A stretch of DNA of 64,000 nucleotides from Odiellus spinosus (GCA_963920705.1 OY987226.1:6636501-6700500); one strand, 5' to 3'; positions 13,540-25,196 are shown, numbered from the stretch's first letter. Made by a program: numbers and translations. Notes: generated by a model from the sequence alone, not told the origin.

Positions 13540-14160
13540 ATTATTTAGATTAGCTGTTGTTCGATCATTTAGATTAGCTATTGTTCGATCTTTTAGACTA
13601 AATATTGTTCGATCTTTTAGACTAAATATTGTTCGATCTTTTAGACTTATTGTTCGATCTTTTAGACTTATTGTTCGATCTTTTAGACTTATTGTTCGAT
13701 CTTTTAGACTTATTGTTCGATCTTTTAGACTTATTGTTTGATCTTTTAGACTTATTGTTTGATCTTTTAGACTTATTGTTTGATCTTTTAGACTTATTGT
13801 TTGATCTTTTAGACTTATTGTTTGATCTTTTAGACTTATTGTTTGATCTTTTAGACTTATTGTTTGATCTTTTAGACTTATTGTTTGATCTTTTAGACTT
13901 ATTGTTTGATCTTTTAGACTTATTGTTTGATCTTTTAGACTTATTGTTTGATCTTTTAGACTTATTGTTTGATCTTTTAGACTTATTGTTTGATCTTTTA
14001 GACTTATTGTTTGATCTTTTAGACTTATTGTTTGATCTTTTAGACTTATTGTTTGATCTTTTAGACTTATTGTTTGATCTTTTAGACTTATTGTTCGATA
14101 TTTTAGATTTCCTCATATTCGATATTTTAGACTTCCTCACATTCGATATTTTAGATTAAG
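13540..14160 (+). repeat. Minisatellite, 21-bp unit
   Basis: The core unit is GATCTTTTAGACTTATTGTTC, about 22 copies from 13629 on. It is preceded by 24-bp variants (TTTAGACTAAATATTGTTCGA) and followed by degenerate ATATTTTAGA units. Because 21 bp is 7 codons, both strands stay open: NNKSKRS repeated on minus and LFDLLDL repeated on plus. Neither is a protein. The first six or so copies have TTCGATC, later ones TTTGATC. Confidence 0.97.
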
Positions 14161-14163
14161 TAT

Positions 14164-14290
14164 TCGCTATTTCAGTAGTCCTAATGTTCTATAGGCATAT
14201 TTCAGTAGTCCTAATGTTCTATAGGCATATTTCAGTTGTCCTAACGTTCGATATTTCCGTTGTCCTAACGTTCGATATTTCATACGTCGT
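14164..14290 (+). repeat. Short tandem repeat, 30-bp then 24-bp units
   Basis: CAGTAGTCCTAATGTTCTAT plus AGGCATATTT occurs twice, then passes into shorter GTTGTCCTAACGTTCGATAT units. It directly continues the 21-bp array. Confidence 0.85.
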
Positions 14291-14650
14291 GATATTCGAT
14301 ATTCCATCCATCCTCTAATAAACCCATTAGTCCAAAAACATACAACGCATTATATTCAGCTAGTATAGGTCCATCAGCTTCGCCCAAAAAGTCCCAAATT
14401 CCATAGCCATCAGCATCTCTATCCATCATCAGGTCATCATAGTTTACTTCTAATAACATAGTCATTTCCATAAAGTAATCCAAGTCATTTGTTACTTAAT
14501 GCTTGATATATGACCGTCAACCTCATTCACAACATGCTCGAAGCAATATCCACTCTTGTTGATAATTACTACTTTTTCTATATGAGTTTCAACATTATGT
14601 ATAAATCCGCCTATGTTTGACCATTTTGCAAAGATCTCTTGATCAAAATT
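14280..14650 (-). other. Possible diverged exon or pseudogene, frameshifted open region, no family recognised
   Basis: On the minus strand, codons 14650-14495 are open for 52 codons (FDQEIFAKWSNIGGFIHNVE, then THIEKVVIINKSGYCFEHVV). They then hit TAA. A frame sharing the base at 14495 is open for 71 more codons to a stop at 14280 (DLDYFMEMTMLLEVNYDD, DRDADGYGIWDFLGEADGP, ILAEYNALYVFGLMGLLED). The second part is acidic and not low-complexity, unlike most frames here. A one-base indel or an unrecognised intron would join the two parts. No ATG start, signal peptide or convincing acceptor is visible. Its first half overlaps a copy of the dispersed GGCGG repeat, so it may be repeat-derived. I do not recognise a domain. 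Chance remains quite possible in AT-rich DNA. Confidence 0.3.
14540..14650 (-). repeat. GGCGG bipartite dispersed repeat
   Basis: On the minus strand, GGCGGATTTATACATAATG (14611 down) and AAAAAGTAGTAATTATC 38 nt on, preceded by ATCTTTGCAAAATGG. It lies within the open region at 14280-14650. Confidence 0.6.
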
Positions 14651-14659
14651 TTAAGACTT

Positions 14660-15450
14660 AACATTATAAGTACGAAAGAGATGAGTTCACTAAAAAAAAT
14701 CCTTAGATATGCTAGCTTGAAATGAAGAATTTCATTTTTTTTTTTGCATTTCTAGTGCATTTTCTATATATAAAGTTTGTTTTTTAACTTTCAAGCAGTA
14801 GATATAAAGTTGCGTATGAAAGTAAGCCACTCTTTTGCGTATACCTTACGTTTATATTGCCTCTAAGACCATAGACAAGATGCGAGTCGATCCGCGGTGA
14901 GGCTTCTGGATAAAGCTACTCATTATCTTAGTATATACTTCTTCATTTTACGCCTTTTTCTAACCCAAGTATGAAGCTTCCTTATCATATTCGCGGAAGA
15001 AGTGTTAATAAAGCTTTTGTTAAAGGTTAAATAGATAAATTCGCATCCTTTAGCTTCGTGTCTATTAACTCTGGTAACATGGATACCATAGAAGGAAAAT
15101 CATTTCAAAGTAAACTTCAGCGAATGAAACGTTACGCTCCCCATTTTCTCATTGTTTTTAGAACCAAGTGTATTTTATTACACTATGAGCTCTCAAGGTT
15201 CCTTTTTAGGAGTGTATAGCTTCATTTTTACGCTCAGCCAGGCTTAACGTGTTCCCGGCTTTCTTTCTGACATAAACTCATTTACATTTTTTTTTTATTC
15301 ACGGGAATAGGCGGCGACCAACTCTTCTTTTCTTTCCCTAGACTTTTTCCATGGTCTTAATCAGTTAGGGTTTCATACGGTTCAAAGCTAGCTTAACTTA
15401 TTTTCCACCTAGGAGTAATATACCTAAACTCCACCACCCTTAAAGTTCTG
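14660..15450. other. Nothing recognised
   Basis: AT-rich sequence between the possible coding remnant and the short TIR element. No open frame or repeat of note. 12925-13540 and 15614-16280 are likewise empty. Confidence 0.5.
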
Positions 15451-15613
15451 AAAACCTGGCGTTGATAAGCGTCCTCTAACGGCAAACAGTGACAAAAGTA
15501 TTAACTAAGAAAAACCTTATATGGATAAAAAAATGCGTACGCGCACGTGATTTTGTTTATTACTACTTTTGCCCCTGTTTGCCGTTAGAGGACGCTTATT
15601 AGCGCTAGGTTTT
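15451..15613 (+). mobile_element. Short TIR element, about 163 bp
   Basis: AAAACCTGGCGTTGATAAGC then GTCCTCTAACGGCAAACAG is mirrored by CTGTTTGCCGTTAGAGGAC then GCTTATTAGCGCTAGGTTTT. The arms are about 48 bp around an AT-rich loop with TGCGTACGCGCACGTG. Target duplication unclear. Confidence 0.8.
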
Positions 15614-16279
15614 GTTATTCAGTCTTGAGTATTCTACCTTCTATTTGTATGATTGGTTTTTAGATATTAAATTGAAGTGAGAAAGGCTTTACATCTCGAA
15701 ATTATACCAATTCATTCATTAGGAACCAAATATTTGGACCACCATGGCTTCTATTTGCAATACGCTTAATTTCACAACCAGCTTCTTTTTGGTGGAGGTT
15801 TAAGGTTCATTTCACCTATCGTTTGAATGGAATAGTGTTAGTTTTAGTTTCAATGTTGTAGTCTGTACTTGAGATCAGAATGAAGTGGGTGTTGCAAACT
15901 ACTTAATGGTCGTTCGTGATACCAGTGGCTTCGTTTTCTCCTGAGCTTTAAGTTCTTTTGTATTATTCATACTTTCGCTTTTTATAAGACATATATGGAA
16001 AGCTTATGAGATTGTCATGCCAAATAACGATAGGGAATTGATCCAAGGTGTGATGGTGAGTTATGAGAAAGTAATCTGTATAGTTAGTATATATTTTGGA
16101 GTATGATCATTTGCTCGATAGTTAAATCTTTTAGTCACGTTCACATTAGTGATTTCGAAACCGTTTTTAGCCGTTTTGGAAAATTTTGGGATCAAACGTA
16201 GAGATCTTTTGTCAAAAAATGGAATTAATTGATTAAAAAGTGGATTTGAATATTAGAAACGGTAACGTATCTCATAAAG

Positions 16280-17400
16280 TTTTCGATAATTGTTTTAGAT
16301 GGTGATCGTTTATCGTTTTAGATTGTGATGGTTTATCGTTTTAGATTGTGATCGATTATCGTTTTAGATTGAGATGGTTTATCGTTTTTATTAGTGATCG
16401 TTTGTCGTTTTTCATTGTGATCCTTACTCGTTTTTGATAGTGATCGTTTCTCGTTTTTGATAGTGATTCTTACTCGTTTTTGATAGTGATCGTTACTCGT
16501 TTTTGATAGTGATCGTTACTCGTTTTTGATAGTGATCGTTACTCGTTTTTGATAGTGATCGTTACTCGTTTTTGATAGTGATCGTTACTCGTTTTTGATA
16601 GTGATCGTTATACTCGTTTTTGATAGTGATCGTTATACTCGTTTTTGATAGTGATCGTTATACTCGTTTTTAAATAGCGATCGTTATACTAGTTTTTAAA
16701 TAGCGATCGTTATACTCGTTTTTAAATAAGTGATCGATATACTCGTTTTGATAGTGATCGTTATACTCGTTTTGATAGTGATCGCTATACTCGTTTTGAT
16801 AGTGATCGTTATACTTGTTTTTAAATAGAGATCGTTATAATTGTTTTTAAATAGCGATCGTTATAATTGTTTTTAAATAGCGATCGTTATACTCGTTTTT
16901 AAATAGCGATCGTTATACTCGTTTTTAAATAGTGATCGTTATACTCGTTTTTAAATAGCGATCGTTATACTCGTTTTTAAATAGCGATCGTTATACTCGT
17001 TTTTAAATAGCGATCGTTATACTCGTTTTTAAATAGCGATCTTTATACTCGTTTTTAAATAGTGATCGTTATACTCGTTTTAAAATAGTGATCGTTATAC
17101 TCGTTTTAAAATAGTGATCGTTATACTCGTTTTAAAATAGTGATCGTTATACTCGTTTTAAAATAGTGATCGTTATACTCGTTTTAAAATAGTGATCGTT
17201 ATACTCGTTTTAAAATAGTGATCGTTATACTCGTTTTAAAATAGTGATCGTTATACTCGTTTTTAAATAAGTGATCGTTATACTCGTTTTTAAATAAGTG
17301 ATCGTTATACTCGTTTTTAAATAAGTGATCGTTATACTCGTTTTTAAATAAGTGATCGTTGTACTCGTTTTTAAATAGTGATCGATATTGTTTTAAATAG
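16280..17400 (+). repeat. Minisatellite with drifting 23-26-bp unit, about 45 copies
   Basis: It starts as GATCGTTACTCGTTTTTGATAGT (23 bp), becomes GATCGTTATACTCGTTTTTG plus ATAGT (25 bp), then versions ending TTTTTAAATAGC (26 bp), TTTTAAAATAGT and TTTTTAAATAAGT. Blocks of identical variants lie side by side. The minus-strand frame reading FKNEYNDHL repeatedly is an artefact. Confidence 0.96.
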
Positions 17401-17478
17401 CTGAAACTATAGTTCATCTTCTGTACTAGAAGAACTATTTTCTGTACCATCATCGTCTAGCTATTGCTTATGTTATAG

Positions 17479-17759
17479 CAAGGAGGATCAGAGAAGGAGA
17501 GGAAATGTGGGGACGGCGCGGTTCCTACTGCGTCGGCCTAAACTCCCACTCTGGGAGAACGGGGGTAGAGACGTTTCGTGATAAAATGTTGTCACGTGGG
17601 TAAAACGAATCCTTTATGAGACGCGCTAGCTAGCGACCACGTGACAACAGTTTACCTCGAGAATTTCCTATCCCCCCTTTCCACCCGAGTGGGAGGTTGG
17701 CTCTTCTCTCTCTAACTCAACGCAGCCCCACATTTCCTCTCCTTCTCTGATCCTCCTTG
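17479..17759 (-). mobile_element. Family C TIR element, copy 2
   Basis: 281 bp, almost identical to the copy at 5709 but inverted. Perfect 7-bp flanks GTTATAG. The high identity between two copies 12 kb apart points to recent movement. Confidence 0.95.
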
Positions 17760-17766
17760 GTTATAG

Positions 17767-18481
17767 CGAGGTTCTCTATACCTCATTTCTTTTGTGGAAA
17801 TATCAGCTTTAACCCGTATATTTAGTTCAATATATGTATTGTATTTAGAGGGGGGGCTATTTTGTTGTTTTTTTAAATTGCTTTTCCAAAGCGAGGCTAG
17901 AGGTGCATTTCATCCAAATTGTGTGACCTTTCATTCGATGAAGGTCCATTTTATTTTTGAGGGTAATGCGTTCGTGACCTGACGAGGAGATGGGGGGTGG
18001 GAGGGTATTTGCTTTTGGTTCACCATCGTCTCATTTGTTCCTTCATTAAAAACCAATTATAAAACTGGGCGATAATGAAGTTCCATCGGATCTTATTTTT
18101 TCTTTCGGTTCCATGCACGAAGTCATGGTAGAGAATTTTCTCGCGCGCGTGTCTAAGAGCAATCTTGATAAGACGGCTAATAGAAAATTTTTAACTTTTT
18201 TTCTTCTTCTTCTTCTTCTTCTTCTTCCTCTTGATTCTTTTAACTCTCATTTAAAAAGGGATAATATTATACTTTATATTTTATTGTAACGCGTATGCAA
18301 GGGGCTAATCACTCAACCTATGACTTTTAATAAATGGGCATCATGGAGAAATAAATTAATGAACCGAAACTAAAGTTCAAAGAGTCTTAGAACCTGTAAT
18401 TTTTCATGTCTGGGTAACTTTGCCTCATGTAAAGTCAAATGATGGAGCGTATCATGAACAGCATTGAATTTTTTCACGGGT
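17767..18481. other. No gene; microsatellite only
   Basis: A 62-codon frame at 17794 has no supported start or domain. The TTC microsatellite is the only structure. Confidence 0.5.
18201..18227 (+). repeat. (TTC)n microsatellite
   Basis: About nine TTC units, then CTCTTGATTC. A CT dinucleotide run of similar kind is at 23414-23430. Confidence 0.9.
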
Positions 18482-18488
18482 AAAGGGG

Positions 18489-18804
18489 CAGAAGCCGATG
18501 AAACCCTCCTTTGAAATCTATTACTCCCGGGTCTTGTCTACCCCTCTCTGTATGGGTTATTCTCAAAAGGCGCGATTCGTACGCCTCCTAACGGTAGATG
18601 TTTTCGGAGCGGGAGTTCGTCGAGCGAATATCTCTAGCAGCCTTGGATTTCGTCCAAAAAACGTCGTCGTTTGTGGAGAGAGAGAATTTCCAATTTTCCG
18701 TAGACAGGGGGTATGAAGTATCTCGTAATTTTACCCATACAGAGAGGAGCGCTATATGGAACATTGGAGTAGTAGACTTCAAAGGAGGGTTTCATCGGCT
18801 TCTG
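18489..18804 (-). mobile_element. Family B TIR element (MITE), copy 1
   Basis: Ends are CAGAAGCCGATGAAACCC and its inverse, GGGTTTCATCGGCTTCTG. It is flanked by the 7-bp direct repeat AAAGGGG. Orientation is set by which end carries the CCCGGGTCTTG variant. Relative to other copies it lacks about 22 bp around the GACCCCTCCGATC segment. The inner inverted match CTCTCTGTATGGGT / ACCCATACAGAGAG is shared by all copies. Open frames here, on both strands, are chance frames of the element. Confidence 0.95.
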
Positions 18805-19010
18805 AAAGGGGTTATTTAGTCAGAAATTAGAATTTTAAGCGTTGGAAATATGAATTCCGCATGTTTTAAAATTAAAATGCAAATCAACTTTGATTAGCGC
18901 GTAATTTACCAATTTCGAAAAATTTAGAATTTTACATATTTAAATATCAATAAGTTGCTAAATTTCAAGCGTTAAGCCTTGGCTGACCGATGAGAAATAT
19001 TAGAACTTTA

Positions 19011-19166
19011 GAGCTCGGGGTTTGAACAAGATTATCCACAAATATTTGGTTAATCAGTTAATCATAAAAAAGAATCGGTTAATTATTCGCGATTGCATTT
19101 ATCATAGACTTCCCGTATGAATAAAGATAAAACAAACAGAAATTATCTTATCCAAACCCCGACCTC
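19011..19166 (+). mobile_element. Family G TIR element, copy 1, TA-flanked
   Basis: 156 bp. Ends are GAGCTCGGGGTTTGAACAAG and TTATCCAAACCCCGACCTC, with TA on both sides. The interior is AT-rich (AATATTTGGTTAATCAGTTA, TTAATTATTCGCGATT). Confidence 0.85.
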
Positions 19167-19371
19167 TATAGAACTTGGCCTAGTAGTTTCTATCACTATC
19201 GGGTTTAATGCTGTATTTTGAATGACTATTAATTAGTCAAACTAATGTTGCTTAAAATGATAAACGCAAATATAAACTCGCTTTGTTTCGTCCTGATGAG
19301 AGTTTCACAGTGTCTTCATTCTCTTAGTATCTACTTCTGATAACACTATCAATATCATTTATTAACTATAT

Positions 19372-19710
19372 CAGAAGCCGATGAAACCCTCCTTTGAAGT
19401 CTACCACTCTAATGTTCGATATAGCGCTCCTCTCTGTATGGGTAAAATTCACGATTTTACGAGATCGGAGGGGTCCTACTTCAAACCCCCTTGTCTAAGG
19501 AAAATTGGAAATTCTCTCTCTCCACATACGACGACGTTTGGTTGACGAACTCCAAGGTTGCTAGAGATATATTCGCTGGACGAACTCTCGCCCGAAAATA
19601 TCTACCGTTAGGAGGCGTACGAATCGCGCTTTTTGAAACTAACCCATACAGAGAGGGGTAGACAAGACCCGGGAGTAATAGACTTCAAAGGAGGGTTTCA
19701 TAGGCTTCTG
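19372..19710 (+). mobile_element. Family B TIR element, copy 2
   Basis: 339 bp with the same ends. Flanks are ACTATAT and ACCATAT, a 7-bp target duplication with one mismatch. Several private substitutions (for example TTTGGTTGACGAAC and cataggcttctg at the right end) make it one of the more diverged copies. It lies about 570 bp from copy 1 in the opposite orientation. Confidence 0.93.
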
Positions 19711-19717
19711 ACCATAT

Positions 19718-22700
19718 TGATACCAAAAATCATAATATTGAAAAATCTCTCAACATTAAGTTTGGTTATTTTCAGTTTTACAGTTTTTCCCCCAATAATA
19801 TTTCTGTAAAAAGTAGATATCTTTTTTTTTTATTATTATTATAGTTAGATTAGATTTTAAAGCTCGCGAGTCCTTGGCAAAAAAAAGTAGCGTATGTAAA
19901 TTTTTAAAAGAAAAAGTTGTCAATTTATAGACGATTTAAAATAAGTTAAAAATCATCTTGAATTTTCAGCCGTTACAAAGTTGGACCGACTGTACGAGTT
20001 CGTAGCTTTGTAATAGCTGAAAATTTCCAGATATACTTAAATTTTAAAGTCTACGTGCTTCAGAATAGCGATAGAATATAGTTTTATATATACTTATACG
20101 CTTATAGGATTTCACCCTTACCCTAAGGACATTCGCTCCATATTTGAACAGATTTAGCAGCTCATATATTATTATAAAAGAGCCATATAAAGGCCAGTCC
20201 GATAGTTGAAGACAGATTTGAGTTTCTATACGTGCAAATCTGTAAGGTTTCCATAATCTCCCAGGCACCAAATAATGAAAATGATGGAAGCGCAGATTTT
20301 TACGTGCGTAAAATTGAAACAAATTTTAATCAAAGTAAAATAGTTGTAAAAGGAATTAAAATAAATCTTTCTAGAGCGATTTAGAAGAAGATATTAGGGA
20401 AATATCTCGTATTTAGAAAATTATAGATTGTTATTGGCTACAAAATGAAACAAAGTGCGACGAAATTGGTCCATAATTAAGAAAGTTATGATTTTATAAA
20501 GAAATTTCTTTCGAAGAGATGCAAAATCGATTTTCAATCGATTTCAACCTTTAAAATGTGCGGGAAACATTATCATAACTCGTCGTAGGTGTCGTGGTAA
20601 TTCGCGATTAATTAACACTACGGTATAATTATTATAGTATGCACAGCTGATGGAAATTTTGCAAATAAATCTATTCGAAATCCTGCATTCGCGTTGGTTT
20701 CACCCAGAACCAAACTCATTATCTACATTCTCCTGTTTCTGATGCAAACGACTTGTAGAGACTTGTAGAAGTAAACCAATTAATTCGTAGAAGCTAGGTT
20801 ATTTAAAATTGGGTTCTGCCACGGGGAAGGGTCATAAGATGACGTCAACCAAAATGAATATTCGACAGTTAAATCGGATATAAACACCAGTTATCCAAAT
20901 TTCCGTATTTCCTGGTTAGTATGTGCCGAGTTTTGCGCAAGAACTACAACGCAATGACAAAATTTTCAACTAATAGCCCCTCCCCTTGGAAAATCTGATT
21001 TTTAATAAGCTTAAGTGGACGTACTTAATCGTCAGTTCAGGTTTTCTAATATTAAAATCGGTTTTTCATCGCTGTTCGCTATATATTTGATTCGCCTCTT
21101 ATATTAGAGATGTCTGAAATTCGAAATGTTATATTTTTAATTATCTTAATTATCTTTTAAATTATATTCGATAAAAACGGTGGTTTTTAAAAATTATTTT
21201 GGGTACTAAATTATTCAAAATGTAGGTCGGTATTTATTCAATCTTATAATTAAAATAATCAATTATTACTTTACAACATGTTCTTAATTGATTACATTAT
21301 TTTACTATCGGAGGCTTAGAACTAAATTTAAAATTAAGATGAGTTATATTTATAAAAGTAGTAGCCCTAGCGTCCAGTATCAAAATTGAAGTAAAGCTTA
21401 TTTAAATAAAATAAAAATACTAGATTAGTTCTAACCGTACAACTTTCTTAATTATGCTTCGATTTCCGCACAATTATAGGCTAAATATTAAAATCTATAT
21501 CTAAAAACGCTATATTTAATTAAGAAACCCCTGTACTATGACAAATAAGATTATATACGCATGCCCAGTTTTGCTAGCTTATCTAAAAAAATATATATAT
21601 AATAAAAATATTTTTTTTTATTAAGGTATAGCATTAATATAATTTATATTTAATATTTTTTTTGGTCAAATAAAAAAAAAAAGCTAATTTTTGGGCTATA
21701 TAATTATCAAATAGATTATGCAAGGCCAAAATTCGTATCTGTGTGTTTTCGTTTTAGGTTTTGCGGGGCCTGGGAAAGATACGTCCGGAAAGCCGGAAGG
21801 CAAGTTCAAAATATTCCTATCATATATTGAATTAAAAAAAAAATGAATTCCTTGATAATATAAAATTACGTAGAGCTATTAGAATAGGATTAGCTCCATC
21901 GCATGCTAGTTATTACCGTAATAAATGAAATGTATAATAATACTTTGAAAAAAAAAACATAATATTACAAAAAGTCGCATGAAAATATGAAATTTTTTAC
22001 TATATATATCATATTATATAATAATCTTGCCATGAATAACGCTGCTTTAGTAGAAGCCTAGAATTAAACGGGGAATTTATGGTGTAAAGCGGAAAAAGCA
22101 AAATATCTTCCAAATTGTATTCGATTCCTTACCTACCCCCCTTTTAAAAGTAAGCGCCATCTTCTAACAAAATCGTTTTGGAATCAGGCCAAAAACACAA
22201 AAGAAAACAATTGATTAATCCGTACTATTTATATCCTTGGGAAAAGGCTTAGGATTTATTGGGGAGCAAACTATTTTTATAAGCAAACTAAGCCTAATCC
22301 CTCGTGATTCTAAAATCCCTTCTATCTAAATTAAAATAACAATTAGTTAAGCCTAATTTAAACCCCTATACTTAAGCCTATTTTCTTGGGTCTCGATAAT
22401 ACTCATTAAGTCTAATTATTCAGACGCCTGAATAATTATCTAAGGAATCGAATAAGTTTCCGTTTTACAACTTAATTCCGCCACAATTTATATATCTTTT
22501 AACAAAAACAGAGCCGTATCAATTTTGTTAAGCCTGATTTTCTTAAGCATTTTTTTTTTCTCTCTCGTTGAATATATATATACATCTTAATAACCAATAA
22601 CTATATCTTCAAAATTGTAACCTTGGAAGGAATATAATTGAATAATTAAACTCGGATGAATTTTAACCTTCTAAGGTTACAAATTTTTAGCTTGTTTTAA

Positions 22701-22790
22701 TTATGCGCTGTCTCTATATATCTCTCTATCTCACTAAGTATTTTTGCGCTTAATTCCAGCCTAATCTTTTGCCTAAATTTATATCTATAA
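19718..22790. other. Very AT-rich, no gene
   Basis: Holds the 22413 inverted repeat and a smaller one at 22618-22675 (GTAACCTTGGAAGG / CCTTCTAAGGTTAC). The word TTAAGCCTAAT and relatives recur near 22274, 22355 and 22375. A 92-codon minus frame at 20044 is unsupported. Confidence 0.5.
22413..22438. other. Perfect 11-bp stem inverted repeat
   Basis: TAATTATTCAG, 4-base loop ACGC, CTGAATAATTA. No T-tract or gene context, so I do not call it a terminator. Confidence 0.7.
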
Positions 22791-22795
22791 CTAAA

Positions 22796-23179
22796 CTAAA
22801 CTATTTCTCCGGATTTACTCGTACAACCTTCTTGGTCCATCTCCTGACCAGGACTGAGGTCCCCAAAACTTAATCGTCCGGCTAAAAAGAAGTTTCTCGT
22901 TGTCGACCCTAAAAAGAAGAGGGAGTATAGGGTTGAGGTTCGTTCCGGACCCTTAAGCCACTCCCAACGAAGGTTCTGATAGGGCCAGGTTTTCCTCGGC
23001 TGATATCGATGTTTTGTGGCAGCTATTCTTCCGTTTAAGAGGAGTTGGCGTAATGGGAAAAAACTGAGGCGGATTGATACTCGATGTCGAGTCTTGTAGG
23101 AAAAAATAGAGTCAATGCCAACTTCTTTCGAACGCGAATGTCCCCCTACCGAAAATATCAACGTATCTAAAGGGGGCAT
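22796..23179 (-). other. 127-codon open frame, function unknown, probably chance
   Basis: This is the longest open frame in the window that is not tandem-repeat sequence. It starts MPPLDTLIFSVGGHSRSKEV and ends SPGQEMDQEGCTSKSGEIV. The DNA from about 22790 to 23530 is GC-richer than its surroundings, which lengthens chance frames. No motif, signal peptide or membrane helix is evident. No splice context supports it. A GGCGG repeat copy lies inside on the opposite strand at 23068. It could be part of an unrecognised exon or UTR. Confidence 0.15.
23030..23125 (+). repeat. GGCGG bipartite dispersed repeat
   Basis: GGCGGATTGATACTCGATGT at 23068 and AAAAAATAGAGTC 39 nt on. The upstream TTTAAGAGGAGTTGGCGTAA resembles TTCAAGAGGAGATAGTGTAA ahead of the 29409 copy. 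Confidence 0.55.
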
Positions 23180-23529
23180 ACATTCTCCGGGAAGCCTATT
23201 CTATAAATGGCATTAACGGTCCGCGAAAGGGTTACAAAAGAAAAATTGGAAGAAAAGAGGCTATAGCGATGGAGAAATGTATGGTCGGGGTAGAATTCGT
23301 CGTAATAGGTCCTGCGCGGTAACCCTACTTATCTAGATGCCCTAAATAGGGGTCCCTTTGGCCGTTACTTCTCTCAGCTCTATAACTATCAACTAGAAGG
23401 GGTAACCCATCGACTCTCTCTCTCTCTCTCATGGTATCTTTTTTTAGGTCTAGTGATCTTTAGACGCTGAGAGGAACCAATAGCGTTCTTCCGACTGTCT
23501 GCATCTTAGCTACCCCCGTTTTAGACCCC

Positions 23530-25196
23530 CTTCTTTTTCTCTCCAATAAATTTTAAGGCGAGTTTCCATCTTAAATTAAAAAAGAGATTGAACTTTAGAT
23601 TGTGAATTGAAATTAAATTTCTTAATTTTAAATATCCTGGCTTTCGTCACTCGTCTTGTAATTTGAGAATTATTAGAAGCTCTATTCTAGCGAGACTATC
23701 TAATTAAAAATTTGTTACATTGATTTAAAATTAAAAACCTCCTAAAGTATACTGAAAAAAATCTTCAATAGAAGGATCTATCGCTATAAACCAATTAAGC
23801 GAATTATTTTGATGATGTGAACAAAAGGAAAATCATTTTTAATCATAAATTATACCAAGAACTTATTTATGAAAGAAGAAAAGGTTGGCAGGACCTCTTT
23901 TGTTTCCAAGATTCAATAATTGGCTTTTCAATTGTGTTAAGTTTGCTGACGTAAATAAATCTTTGAAAACAAAGATTTTAAATAATTGGCCAATTAAAAT
24001 CGCCTAAAGTTCGTTAGAAATGTTCTTACGGAGAGCAAAAAATACTTAATCACCGTATTAAATTAGTTTCATTGACCGATCATTGCAAGAAGTAATTAAT
24101 TCTAGGGAGATCTCAGATCGGTTATCCAAACTTGACATATCCGTTATGGTTTTCGAAAATATCAAGTATAGTTAATCTCGCGCTTAATAGCTTGGGTAGA
24201 GGGATGAATTCAAAGGGGCGAATGAAAAAAAAAGTCCACTTCTTTCCTGAATAAGTTTTTGATTATACCTATTAATGTCTAAGAATATCCATTCGGAGAA
24301 ATATTCTTTTAAACGTTTCTGTTTTTCTCTATAACTTGACGGAATCTAAATATATACCCTCTTCAAAAATATTTAGCAATTATATTTTAACGTCATGTCG
24401 AACCAAATTAAAATTTTATCCCAGAAAGCGTAGCTAGATCTTTCTAAATCTTTCTTTGGGGTTTAAATCGTGAATGAAAACGGTGCTTAAATAGAGTAAG
24501 GAGCAAGGCCCTGATGGGAAGCCTTATACATCGTAGGAAACGTAGGATCTTTAAGTTCTCCGCACTGATGTTCGCGAATATTGGCGCTATTGCGTCATGA
24601 CCCAGATAACCACGTGATTTCTTTCTTTTTTAGATATATTTCCTCTTGCTATTTCTTTCCTTATTCCTTTTTTTAACCAATAGATTCCCTTTCTTATCCT
24701 ATTCTTTCTCTCAGATGATGAATGAATGAAAGACTGAGATATATATAGAATAAAATAGAAGAAAAAATAGAAGGAAATACCATGGGTTTGGAATTTCTTT
24801 GATGACCAATTCAAGTTTCGACTATAGTAAAAATCAATTTTAGTTTTCAATAGTTTTAAAGGTATACTTCCTCGTATAGAGATAGATTAGCTTTGGTTTC
24901 AGTGTTGTAAACTCAAACTGGTTCTGTCAATATATAGTTCTGGCCAAAAAACTTTTATTTTTATCGTTTTTTATTCGTTTTGAGAAGGCTCCTTTCCTTC
25001 CGCGCATTCTTGAAGGTGTATAAGGAAATTTCAAGAATACTATAGACGATGGAGCGTAAGAGTAAGGATAAATTGAAATCGTAGAGTTTCAGCGTAAAGA
25101 ATATAGATAGGGTATAGAGAGGTCTTTGGTGATGGACATGGGATGCGGGAAAAAAAGGGCATCAACCCCGAAAATTGGTTCCTATGTATAATAATT
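23530..25196. other. No gene seen
   Basis: AT-rich. The 87-codon minus frame at 24587 is rich in F, Y, K and I, as expected of chance frames in such DNA. Confidence 0.5.

Noticed and set aside
13622..14159. 170-codon open frames on both strands (NNKSKRS and FDLLDLL repeats)
   Set aside because: They follow from a 21-bp tandem unit without stops; neither has non-repeat sequence of its own.
13540..14160. CRISPR array
   Set aside because: Units are contiguous with no variable spacers; the same holds for all arrays in the window, and the context is eukaryotic.
14495..14650. Resemblance of KVVIINKSGYCFEHVV to the catalytic-Cys region of arylamine N-acetyltransferases
   Set aside because: Only a handful of residues agree, the RGG signature is absent, and the downstream peptide has no acetyltransferase features.
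17199..17453. 84-codon frame with FKNEYNDHL repeats
   Set aside because: Lies in the 23-26-bp minisatellite.
18498..18819. Frames such as MKPSFEIYYSRVLSTPLCMG recurring across the window
   Set aside because: They recur only inside family B elements, on both strands and in several frames. They are non-coding MITE sequence, not a gene family.
22413..22438. Rho-independent-type terminator
   Set aside because: The stem has no following T-run and there is no bacterial gene context.
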